Below, in pieces: positions 50,756 through 58,774 of a stretch of DNA of 64,000 bases. Position 1 is the stretch's first letter; each line of letters begins with the position of its first letter. Below the pieces are notes generated by a model. It searched no databases. It was given only the letters and a program-made list of their open reading frames with translations, and had not been told where the DNA came from. The stretch comes from Brenneria corticis (GTDB taxonomy: Bacteria > Pseudomonadota > Gammaproteobacteria > Enterobacterales > Enterobacteriaceae). The DNA is taken from NCBI RefSeq assembly GCF_003115855.1, contig NZ_KZ819078.1, positions 1 through 64,000 on the forward strand. The letters run 5' to 3'. The translations under genes and the position numbers were made by a program.

Positions 50756-51412
50756 GTGGAGTGTAAAGGTTTTCTGTTTGATTTGGATGGTACGCTGGTT
50801 GATTCATTGCCGGCCGTTGAGCGGGCCTGGGCTAACTGGGCGCAAGCGCACGGTATCGAACCGCAGGACGTTCTCGATTTCATTCATGGCAAACAGGCGA
50901 TTACCTCTCTGCGCCACTTTCTCAAGGGGCAGACAGAAGAATCGATCCAGCTGGAGTTTGCCGCGCTGGAAAAAATAGAGGCGGCGGATACGCACGGCGT
51001 TGTCGCCATGCCGGGCGCGAAGGCGCTGCTGGAACGGCTGGATGCGCTGGGTATTCCCTGGGCGATCGTTACTTCCGGCACCGTGCCTATCGCCAGCGCC
51101 CGTCATCAGGCCGGCGGGTTGCCCGCGCCGCGCGCCTTTATTACCGCGGAGCAGGTGGCGCAGGGCAAACCCCATCCTGACGCCTACTTGTTGGGCGCGC
51201 GACAGCTGGGATTGAAACCGCAGGATTGCGTCGTCGTCGAAGACGCCCCCGCCGGGGTTTTATCCGGGCTGGCGGCAGGTTGTCAGGTCATTGCGGTAAA
51301 GGCGCCGTCCGATACGCCGCAACTCGATCGGGTCGACCTGATTCTGGATTCGCTGGCGCAATTGCGCATCGAGCCGTCGTCTGACGGCGCCCGGATTATC
51401 CTCAATCGGTAG
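50756..51412 (+). CDS. hxpA: Sugar phosphatase HxpA (YfbT), HAD superfamily
   Basis: Haloacid dehalogenase-like phosphatase acting on hexose and pentose phosphates in E. coli. Motif I FDLDGTLVDS (Asp9 nucleophile, Asp11), motif II TSGT, motif III with Lys in GKPHPDAYLLGA, motif IV VVEDAPAGVLSG. GTG start at 50756 preceded by AAGGAG. 218 residues. Terminator just downstream. Confidence 0.94.
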   Translation: MECKGFLFDLDGTLVDSLPAVERAWANWAQAHGIEPQDVLDFIHGKQAITSLRHFLKGQTEESIQLEFAALEKIEAADTHGVVAMPGAKALLERLDALGIPWAIVTSGTVPIASARHQAGGLPAPRAFITAEQVAQGKPHPDAYLLGARQLGLKPQDCVVVEDAPAGVLSGLAAGCQVIAVKAPSDTPQLDRVDLILDSLAQLRIEPSSDGARIILNR

Positions 51413-51453
51413 TATCGTCTAACTTATTGATAAAAAACTTACTAAATATGATC

Positions 51454-51479
51454 AAACCTCGTATCCGCGGGGTTTTTTT
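51454..51479 (+). terminator. Rho-independent terminator of yfbU-hxpA
   Basis: AAACCTCG pairs with CGGGGTTT (one G-T pair) over a six-base loop; the T-run is seven long. Confidence 0.8.
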
Positions 51480-51480
51480 A

Positions 51481-51628
51481 TGGCAAAATATCTCCGTCTG
51501 CCACACCCTTGGGCCGCAGCAGGGCGGCGTTAAAAAATGCTCCTGCATTTTTTATGGCGGACAATCCCTGTCTGCCACCTTCCCATCCTATGGTCCGCAG
51601 CAGAATGCCTATCCATGAGTCTTTTTCC
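51481..51628 (+). repeat. Two diverged tandem 74-nt repeats in the yfbS leader
   Basis: Unit 1 (51481-51554) and unit 2 (51555-51628) share the ordered blocks TGGC, GTCTGCCAC (51496 and 51570) and CCGCAGCAG (51514 and 51595). In unit 2 TGGCGGACA (51555-51563) pairs fully with TGTCTGCCA (51569-51577). Unit 1 ends in AAAAAATGC-TCCT-GCATTTTTT (51532-51553), a perfect 9-bp terminator-like hairpin. The arrangement suggests a structured leader RNA controlling yfbS. The last ten bases of unit 2 reach within 16 bases of the TTG start. Confidence 0.5.
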
Positions 51629-51643
51629 GTCAGGGGAACCGTT

Positions 51644-53476
51644 TTGAATAGCGAACTTCTCTGGGTCTTATCCCTGTTGCTGATCGCCATTGTGTTGTTT
51701 ACCACCAATAAATTACGTATGGACGTGGTCGCACTACTGGTCATTATCGCTTTTGTGCTTAGCGGGACATTGACGTTGCCGGAGGCGCTGGTGGGCTTTA
51801 GCGATCCCAACGTTATTCTGATCGCCGCCCTGTTTATTATTGGTGAAGGTCTGGTGCGTACCGGCGTGGCTTATCAGGTCGGCGACTGGCTGGTGCGGGT
51901 TGCCGGCCACAGCGAAATAAAAATGCTGGTGCTGCTGATGGTCTCCGTCGCGCTGCTGGGGGCGTTTATGAGTTCAACCGGCGTGGTGGCCATCTTTATT
52001 CCGGTGGTGCTCAGCGTGTCCGCCCGTATGAAAACCTCGCCGGCGCGGCTGATGATGCCGCTCAGTTTCGCCGGGCTGATCAGCGGGATGATGACGCTGG
52101 TGGCCACGCCGCCCAATATGGTCGTCAGCAGCGAACTGATACGGGAAGGCATCGACGGGTTCAGTTTCTTCACTATGACGCCGATTGGCGTCGTGGTGCT
52201 GCTGATCGGCGTGGCGTATATGATGGTGGCCCGCTACTGGCTCAGCGACGCCCAAACCGCCGCGACCAAAGAGGGCTGGAAAAGAAGGACTTTCCGCGAT
52301 CTTATCCGCGATTACAAACTCACGGGCCGGGCGCGTCGTTTGGCCATCCGCCCCGGCTCTCCTTTTATCGGTCACCGGCTGGACGATCTCCGCCTGCGTC
52401 AGCGCTATGGGGCGAATATCGTCGGCATTGAACGCTGGCGCAAATTTCGTCGGGTGATGGTCAGCGTGGCGGGAAATACGGAGCTGCGGCTTAATGACGT
52501 CCTGCTGATCGATATGTCCGCCTCGGAAGTCGATTTACGCGAATTCTGCACCTCGCAGCGTCTGGAGCCGATGGTGCTGCGCGGCGAGTATTTCTCCGAG
52601 CAGGCGCGCGATGTGGGAATGGCCGAGGTCTCCTTGATTCCTGATTCCGAACTGTTGGGGAAAACCCTTTACGATGTCGGCTTTCGCAGCCGTTATGGCC
52701 TTACCGTAGTAGGGATCCGGCGCAACGGCGAAGCAATGGAAGGGATTCTGGCTGACGAACCGCTGCAGTTGGGCGATATTTTGCTGGTTATCGGCGACTG
52801 GCGCATGATTCGGCAACTGCATACGCAGAAAAACGACTTTCTGCTGCTTAATCTGCCCGCGGAGGTGGATGACGTGGCCCCGGCGGTCAGTCAGGCCCCC
52901 CATGCGCTGTTCTGTCTGGCGCTGATGGTGGCGATGATGCTGACGGATGAAATTCCCAATGCCATTGCGGCGCTGATCGCCTGCTTATTAATGGGTAAAT
53001 TCCGCTGCATCGATATGGAAGCGGCCTACCGCTCCATTCACTGGCCGAGTATTATCCTGATTGTGGGGATGATGCCGTTCGCGCTGGCGTTGCAGCAAAC
53101 CGGCGGCGTAACGCTGATCGTCAACGGGCTGATGGATGTCGCCGGGGGATCCGGGCCTCATATCATGTTGGTGTGTCTGTTTATTCTGTGCGCCGTTATC
53201 GGCCTGTTTATCTCCAATACCGCGACCGCGGTGCTGATGGCGCCCATTGCCATCGCCGCGGCGAAACAGATGGGGGTGTCGCCTTATCCCTTTGCCATGA
53301 TCGTTGCGATTGCGGCTTCCGCCGCTTTTATGACGCCGATATCATCACCGGTGAATACGCTGGTGCTGGGACCGGGAGGATATAAGTTCGGCGACTTTGT
53401 GCGTATCGGCGTGCCATTCACCGTACTGGTGATGATCGTCAGCGTGATGATGGTTCCATGGATTTATCCTTTCTGA
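51644..53476 (+). CDS. yfbS: Divalent anion:sodium symporter family protein YfbS with RCK_C domains
   Basis: Inner-membrane transporter of the DASS/CitMHS-like group (610 residues), with two TrkA_C/RCK_C regulatory domains inserted in the middle (about residues 200-370) between N- and C-terminal membrane halves. Membrane signatures: SSTGVVAIFIPVVLSVSAR, TLVATPPNMVVSSELIREG, and SNTATAVLMAPIAIAAAKQMG near the end. Substrate unknown. Start chosen: TTG 51644 with AGGGGA six bases upstream, giving the same length and N-terminus (NSELLWVLSLL) as E. coli YfbS; no ATG in frame fits better. Confidence 0.9.
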   Translation: MNSELLWVLSLLLIAIVLFTTNKLRMDVVALLVIIAFVLSGTLTLPEALVGFSDPNVILIAALFIIGEGLVRTGVAYQVGDWLVRVAGHSEIKMLVLLMVSVALLGAFMSSTGVVAIFIPVVLSVSARMKTSPARLMMPLSFAGLISGMMTLVATPPNMVVSSELIREGIDGFSFFTMTPIGVVVLLIGVAYMMVARYWLSDAQTAATKEGWKRRTFRDLIRDYKLTGRARRLAIRPGSPFIGHRLDDLRLRQRYGANIVGIERWRKFRRVMVSVAGNTELRLNDVLLIDMSASEVDLREFCTSQRLEPMVLRGEYFSEQARDVGMAEVSLIPDSELLGKTLYDVGFRSRYGLTVVGIRRNGEAMEGILADEPLQLGDILLVIGDWRMIRQLHTQKNDFLLLNLPAEVDDVAPAVSQAPHALFCLALMVAMMLTDEIPNAIAALIACLLMGKFRCIDMEAAYRSIHWPSIILIVGMMPFALALQQTGGVTLIVNGLMDVAGGSGPHIMLVCLFILCAVIGLFISNTATAVLMAPIAIAAAKQMGVSPYPFAMIVAIAASAAFMTPISSPVNTLVLGPGGYKFGDFVRIGVPFTVLVMIVSVMMVPWIYPF

Positions 53477-53508
53477 TGCGAGCGGGGCGCCCGCGGCATA
53501 GGGAGGAA

Positions 53509-54108
53509 TTACAGCGGCGAGTCCTGGCTGATCTCATCCAGCGATAAACTGAAGCTGGGGATGAATACGGTCATGAAATAATCCATCTCCGGGCTTTGGC
53601 GCTGCTGTAGTGTTTTTTCCAACCGGGCCTTGGCCAGGGTAAATTCCGTGTTGCCCGCCGACAACTCTTCCAGACATTTCAGATAAGCGCACAGCGCATC
53701 GGCCTGCTTGACGATTGCCCGCTCATCTTCGCTCATCCGTTGCTCATCCAGCAAAGAGTGGTAGTCCGGCTGTAGTTCCTCCGGCAGCATATCGATCAGT
53801 TTCTGCCGGGCTATCTTTTCAATTTTCTTATATTCGTGGGCGATCTGCGCGTTGTAATACTTGATGGGGGTCGGCATATCTCCGGTCAGCACTTCGCTGG
53901 CGTCGTGGTACATCGCCAGCAGGGCGATACGCTCCGCATTAATGTTGCCATTGAACTTGCGGTTTTTTATCACCGCCAGCGCGTGGGCGACAAAGGAGAC
54001 CTGAAGACTGTGCTCGGATACGTTTTCTGTACGCACGTTGCGCATCAGCGGCCAACGGCTAATGAGTTTCAGACGGGATAAATGGGCAAAAAAGTGACTC
54101 TGAATCAT
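53509..54108 (-). CDS. yfbR: 5'-deoxynucleotidase YfbR
   Basis: HD-domain phosphohydrolase that dephosphorylates deoxyribonucleoside 5'-monophosphates, involved in dUMP supply. Metal ligands His33 (SEHSLQVSF), His68-Asp69 (MYHDASEVL) and the later Asp in KQADALCAY. 199 residues, same length as E. coli. Lies downstream of alaA on the same strand. Confidence 0.96.
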   Translation of the reverse strand: MIQSHFFAHLSRLKLISRWPLMRNVRTENVSEHSLQVSFVAHALAVIKNRKFNGNINAERIALLAMYHDASEVLTGDMPTPIKYYNAQIAHEYKKIEKIARQKLIDMLPEELQPDYHSLLDEQRMSEDERAIVKQADALCAYLKCLEELSAGNTEFTLAKARLEKTLQQRQSPEMDYFMTVFIPSFSLSLDEISQDSPL

Positions 54109-54175
54109 GACAATCTCTCAGACGGCAGCACGATGGAAATCTATTGTGGCACCTGGCGGGGATAATGCAAACATC

Positions 54176-54235
54176 ACGCCGCTGCGGCGCGGGCGCTCAA
54201 ACGGCACGCCCGGCGCCGGGAAACGGCAGCGGCGT
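54176..54235 (-). other. Nested inverted repeats between alaA and yfbR
   Basis: ACGCCGCTGC (54176-54185) pairs with GCAGCGGCGT (54226-54235) and encloses a perfect palindrome CCCGGCGCCGGG (54209-54220). No T-run. It overlaps the alaA stop and may be a processing or protective structure at the 3' end of alaA mRNA. Confidence 0.4.
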
Positions 54236-55449
54236 TACTGGCGATAGTTCTCCAGGAAGCGGCCCAGTTTATGCACGGCCATATCCAGTTCGTCGATACG
54301 GGGCAGCGTCACGATGCGCACGTGGTCCGGGTAAGGCCAGTTGAACGCGGTTCCCTGAACCAGCAATACTTTTTCCTGCAAAAGAAGATCCAGCACCAGT
54401 TTCTGGTCGTCATGAATATTAAAGCGTTTGGCGTCGATACGCGGGAACATATAGAGCGCGCCGCGCGGCTTCACGCAGGATACGCCTGGGATCTGGTTAA
54501 TCAGCTCCCAGGCTCGGTTACGCTGTTCGTATAACCGACCGCCGGGCTGAATAAACTCACTGATGCTTTGATAACCGCCAATGGCGGTCTGAATGGCGTG
54601 CTGCATGGGAACATTGGCGCACAAACGCATCGACGCCAGCATTTCCAGCCCTTCGATATAGCCTTTGGCATGCTTTTTCGGCCCGTTCAGCACCATCCAG
54701 CCCTGGCGGAAACCGGCGACGCGATAGGTCTTGGATAACCCGTTAAAGGTTACGGTCAGCAGATCTGGCGCCAGTGCGGCAATCGAGTGGTGCTGGGCAT
54801 CGTCGTAGAGGATTTTGTCGTAAATTTCGTCGGCGAAAATGATCAGACCGTGTTCGCGGGCGATCGCCACGATTTCCAGCAGCAGTTCTTTGCTGTATAC
54901 CGCGCCCGTCGGGTTGTTCGGGTTTATAATCACAATTCCCCGGGTGCGCGGCGTGATCTTGCCGCGGATATCGTCCAGGTCGGGGAACCAGTCGGATTCT
55001 TCGTCACATAAATAATGTACCGCGTTGCCATTGGACAGCGACACGGCCGCCGTCCACAGCGGGTAGTCCGGCGCCGGAACCAGCATTTCATCGCCGCTGT
55101 TGAGTAAGGCCTGCATCGACTGCACAATCAGTTCGGAGACGCCGTTGCCGATATAAACGTCTTCGACGGTCATATCGCGCATATCCCTGGCCTGATAGTG
55201 CTGTACGATGGCTTTACGCGCCGAATACAGCCCCTTGGAATCGCAGTAGCCCTGCGCCGTCGGCAAATTACGGATAACGTCGACCAGAATTTCATCAGGG
55301 GCTTCAAAGCCGAAAGGGGCCGGATTGCCAATGTTCAGCTTAAGGACTTTATTGCCTTCTTCTTCCAGGCGCTTGGCTTCCTTCAGTACTGGACCACGGA
55401 TGTCATAACAGACGTTCTCCAGTTTCTTTGATTTTTCAATCGGAGACAT
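54235..55449 (-). CDS. alaA: Glutamate-pyruvate aminotransferase AlaA
   Basis: PLP-dependent class I aminotransferase, main alanine-forming enzyme in E. coli. PLP lysine in FNGLSKTYRVAGFRQGW (about residue 235-245), with INPNNPTGAVYSKE and ADEIYDKILYDD as flanking cofactor motifs. 404 residues from ATG 55449, where homology begins (MSPIEKSKKLENVCYDIRGP). The ribosome site is weak (AAAGG at some distance). Confidence 0.96.
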   Translation of the reverse strand: MSPIEKSKKLENVCYDIRGPVLKEAKRLEEEGNKVLKLNIGNPAPFGFEAPDEILVDVIRNLPTAQGYCDSKGLYSARKAIVQHYQARDMRDMTVEDVYIGNGVSELIVQSMQALLNSGDEMLVPAPDYPLWTAAVSLSNGNAVHYLCDEESDWFPDLDDIRGKITPRTRGIVIINPNNPTGAVYSKELLLEIVAIAREHGLIIFADEIYDKILYDDAQHHSIAALAPDLLTVTFNGLSKTYRVAGFRQGWMVLNGPKKHAKGYIEGLEMLASMRLCANVPMQHAIQTAIGGYQSISEFIQPGGRLYEQRNRAWELINQIPGVSCVKPRGALYMFPRIDAKRFNIHDDQKLVLDLLLQEKVLLVQGTAFNWPYPDHVRIVTLPRIDELDMAVHKLGRFLENYRQ

Positions 55450-55951
55450 AAATATCACAAACCTTTTGCGGGAAAAGCATATTCCTGGGTGGAATAGCAT
55501 AACCTGCTTAATGTACTCCTCCCATAGTACCTTTTGAAGAATGATTAGCGCTTTCTCTGCAAATTATTACCCTGATGCACTATGAGGGTTGTGTACTAGT
55601 CTGATGGTGCGATAGGGTAGATGGAAGCACCGATTTTCGGTCGGTAAGTTTTTTTGCTATGAAAATAGGCCTGCGGTTATTTAAAATAATGGAGTTTATT
55701 TATTTTGCAGGTTGAAAAAAGAAAAGGTAATTTTTATCGGATTAATCGTTTAACAATTAAGGAGGTAAATCCCTTGAAATAATGATGACTCATCAATTGA
55801 AAAGGCGATTGCGGTAACGAAATATAAGTATTTTTTTGCCCTTATGGTGCGTCTGCGATAATGTCTTTAAACTGTATGGGTTGTTGCCAATACATGTAAA
55901 AACACCAGGAATATTTTCGTTAAAAATTAAAATAGATAAGTGATGAATCGT
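55450..55951. other. AT-rich divergent region between alaA and lrhA
   Basis: A 502-bp gap clearly poorer in GC than its surroundings, with many A/T tracts, especially from 55680 on. Likely holds the alaA promoter at the left and a long upstream control region or leader for lrhA. I found no gene and no assignable operator; AT richness would suit H-NS binding, but that is inference. Confidence 0.5.
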
Positions 55952-56905
55952 ATGACCAATGCAAATCGACCAGTACTTAATCTTGATCTTGATCTATTGA
56001 GAACGTTTGTCGCTGTTGCAGATTTGAACACTTTTGCAGCCGCTGCCGTTGCCGTACGCCGGACACAATCGGCGGTCAGCCAACAAATGCAACGTTTAGA
56101 GCAACTCATCGGAAAGGAGCTGTTTGCCCGCCATGGGCGCAATAAGCTGTTAACCGAACATGGTATCCAGTTTCTTGGATACGCCAGAAAAATATTACAA
56201 TTCAACGATGAAGCATGTACTTCATTAATGTATAGCGATATTCAGGGCACGCTCACTATCGGCGCCTCCGATGATACCGCCGACACCATCCTTCCTTATA
56301 TTTTACACCGGGTAACCTCTGTTTTTCCTAAATTATCCATAGCCATCAGCGTGAAACGCAGCGCGGAAATGTTGGAAATGCTACATCAGGGAAAAATTGA
56401 TCTGGTGATTACCACCATGAGTAGTATGGCATTTCCCCATATCTTATTACGAACGTCGCCAACGCTGTGGTATTGCGCCGCCGATTATGTGTTCAGACCG
56501 GAAGAGCCCGTTCCGCTGGTGGTAATGGATGACCCTAGTCCTTTTCGCACCCTGGCATTGGAGCACCTGACCGCGGCAGGCATTCCCTGGCGGATTTCTT
56601 ACGTGGCATCCACGCTGTCGGCCGTCCGTGCCGCCGTTAAAGCCGGTCTGGGGGTAACCATCCGCTCAGTGGAGATGATGAGCTCTGAGCTAAGGGTGCT
56701 GGGCGAGGAGGACGGATTGCCGAGGCTACCGGAAACCCGTTATTTTCTGTGCAAAAATCCGCAGCATGAAAGCGATCTGGCAACGGCGATTTTTGATGTG
56801 GTTGGGGCGGGTAATCAATCCTATGCGCCAGCGGCGGGTGGGGCTTCTCACGGTAATAACATCAACATCCCGCCTGCGGCGCCTCCGCTGAAGGATGTAA
56901 TATAG
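55952..56905 (+). CDS. lrhA: LysR-family regulator LrhA/HexA (PecT-like)
   Basis: LysR-type transcription factor. In E. coli LrhA represses flhDC and fimbriae; the orthologues HexA (Pectobacterium) and PecT (Dickeya) repress exoenzymes and motility. N-terminal winged helix-turn-helix NTFAAAAVAVRRTQSAVSQQ (about residues 25-44, from MTNANRP) and effector domain from about 95. ATG 55952 gives an N-terminus aligned with E. coli MISANRP; ATG 55943 would add three residues. The last 40 residues are Gly/Pro/Ala rich and divergent. Confidence 0.93.
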   Translation: MTNANRPVLNLDLDLLRTFVAVADLNTFAAAAVAVRRTQSAVSQQMQRLEQLIGKELFARHGRNKLLTEHGIQFLGYARKILQFNDEACTSLMYSDIQGTLTIGASDDTADTILPYILHRVTSVFPKLSIAISVKRSAEMLEMLHQGKIDLVITTMSSMAFPHILLRTSPTLWYCAADYVFRPEEPVPLVVMDDPSPFRTLALEHLTAAGIPWRISYVASTLSAVRAAVKAGLGVTIRSVEMMSSELRVLGEEDGLPRLPETRYFLCKNPQHESDLATAIFDVVGAGNQSYAPAAGGASHGNNINIPPAAPPLKDVI

Positions 56906-57543
56906 TGGCATGACAAGTCGACATCGTTCGGGTCAAAGGATGCGGCCTGAACGGTGGCGACTTATTTATCGCGTTGCGCCCAGGCTAACGAATCTGCATT
57001 CAGGCCGTTCTTCTCCCCCAGCAGGCGAAAAGTTGTTATCGCCGCGCCTCCTTGTATTTATGAAATCATGGTTCTTTTTTTTTAAACTGAAAGTGTAAAA
57101 AATCATCCGGGATCCGGGGTTGGCCTGGCTAATTTTTTTACTAACTAAATTAGGAAAAATGTGTGCCAGATCAAAAAATAACCCTAATAACACTATGGGA
57201 GAACAGGCATTTCTTTTGAAAATGGTATAGTGGCCGGGTAAACCTGAATTTGCCTGCGATAGCTAGTTGTTAATGCGTGACTGTCACTGACTCGATTTAG
57301 CCGGAGAGGGGGATAGCTATGTTAACAAAACTGAGTGCATGTAAACTGATATACTGCTATTTTTAGTAAGGTTGAAAAAAAGGTTATAAAATTAGGGGTT
57401 CAGCCATTGCGAAGCCGTTTACCTGACACGTTTCCGTGCTTTTTGTGTGGTTATTAATCCTTCCTTTTAATCGATGTGGTGCATTAGCTGCCGAAAATGA
57501 AGAGCAGACGTTATCAGCCACTTTTGATGAGTAAGCAACGAGT
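56906..57543 (+). other. Long lrhA-nuoA intergenic region
   Basis: A 638-bp gap. It contains a 9-bp inverted repeat (CGGCCTGAA 56943-56951 with TTCAGGCCG 56999-57007), A/T-rich tracts, an extended -10-like element at 57223-57231, and a possible ArcA-like GTTAAC core near 57320. In E. coli the nuo promoter region is also long and controlled by NarL, ArcA and IHF. No gene was recognised; short frames at 56910 and 56966 look spurious. Confidence 0.5.
57223..57231 (+). promoter_or_regulatory. Extended -10 promoter element, candidate for nuo
   Basis: TGGTATAGT has the TG extension and a 5/6 match to TATAAT. No good -35 is present at 17 bases. It would give a 5' leader of about 300 bases for nuoA. 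Confidence 0.4.
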
Positions 57544-57984
57544 ATGTCAACAACTACTGAAGTCCTCGCCCATCACTGGGCATTTGCGCTATTCCTTATC
57601 ATCGCCGTGGGCCTGTGCGGCTTCATGTTGACGGGGGGATTTTTGCTCGGTGGCAGAGCAAAGGCCAGAGCTAAAAATACACCTTACGAATCCGGGATTG
57701 ATGCGGTAGGCTCCGCGCGTTTGCGCCTGTCCGCCAAATTTTATCTGGTCGCCATGTTTTTTGTCATCTTCGATGTTGAAGCCTTATACCTCTATGCCTG
57801 GGCCGTTTCCATCAGAGAAAGCGGCTGGGTCGGCTTTATCGAAGCAGCCATTTTCATTTTGGTGCTGCTGTCCGGTTTGATCTACCTGGCACGCATCGGG
57901 GCGCTGGACTGGATCCCCGAACGTTCCAAGAGACAGGTCGTTAAATCAGACGTCGTAAGCTCCACCAACAATCATCAGCAGTAA
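57544..57984 (+). CDS. nuoA: NADH:quinone oxidoreductase subunit A NuoA
   Basis: Small membrane subunit of respiratory complex I, near the quinone site. Three membrane helices (about residues 14-36, 66-86, 96-116). Conserved loop ESGIDAVGSARLRLSAKFYLVAMFF and FDVEALYLYAWA. 146 residues. First gene of the nuo operon; nuoB follows after 16 bases. Confidence 0.96.
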   Translation: MSTTTEVLAHHWAFALFLIIAVGLCGFMLTGGFLLGGRAKARAKNTPYESGIDAVGSARLRLSAKFYLVAMFFVIFDVEALYLYAWAVSIRESGWVGFIEAAIFILVLLSGLIYLARIGALDWIPERSKRQVVKSDVVSSTNNHQQ

Positions 57985-58000
57985 CAGCGAGGCATATAAG

Positions 58001-58675
58001 ATGGACTATACGCTCACCCGCATAGAGCCGGACGGTGAGAATGACCGTTATCCCCTGCAGCGGCAGGAGATCGTTTCCGACCCTCTGGAGCAGCATGTTC
58101 ACCGTAGTGTCTATATGGGCAAACTGGAGCATGCGCTTCACGATACGGTGAACTGGGGTCGTAAGAATTCTCTCTGGCCTTATAACTTCGGCCTTTCCTG
58201 TTGCTATGTGGAAATGACAACCTCTTTTACCGCGGTACATGACGTGGCCCGTTTCGGTTCCGAAGTTATCCGCGCCTCGCCGCGCCAGGCCGATTTCATG
58301 GTGGTCGCCGGGACGGTGTTCACTAAAATGGCGCCGGTTATCCAGCGTCTGTACGAACAAATGCTTGAGCCCAAATGGGTCATTTCCATGGGTGCCTGCG
58401 CCAACTCCGGCGGGATGTACGACATTTATTCCGTGGTGCAGGGCGTCGATAAATTCCTGCCCGTCGACGTGTACATCCCCGGCTGCCCGCCGCGCCCTGA
58501 AGCCTACATGCAAGCGCTGTTACTGTTACAAGAATCAATCGGCAAAGAGCGTCGCCCGCTGTCATGGACGGTGGGGGAGCAGGGCGTTTATCGCGCCAAT
58601 ATGCAGTCCGAACGGGAACGTAAACGCGGTGAGCGCATCGCGGTGACCAATCTGCGCTCCCCCGATGAGATTTGA
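58001..58675 (+). CDS. nuoB: NADH:quinone oxidoreductase subunit B NuoB
   Basis: Carries the terminal 4Fe-4S cluster N2 that reduces quinone. Ligands are the tandem Cys67-Cys68 (FGLSCCYVEM), the Cys in MGACANSGG (about 132) and the Cys in PGCPPRPEA (about 162). 224 residues. Belongs to the peripheral Q module with NuoCD. Confidence 0.97.
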   Translation: MDYTLTRIEPDGENDRYPLQRQEIVSDPLEQHVHRSVYMGKLEHALHDTVNWGRKNSLWPYNFGLSCCYVEMTTSFTAVHDVARFGSEVIRASPRQADFMVVAGTVFTKMAPVIQRLYEQMLEPKWVISMGACANSGGMYDIYSVVQGVDKFLPVDVYIPGCPPRPEAYMQALLLLQESIGKERRPLSWTVGEQGVYRANMQSERERKRGERIAVTNLRSPDEI

Positions 58676-58774
58676 CCGGTAAATGATGAGTATCCCGATC
58701 GCGTAATATCACGATAACAGTGTGCGGACGGGATCAGATACAGAAAATGGCACATTTAATGTGGTGACATATTT

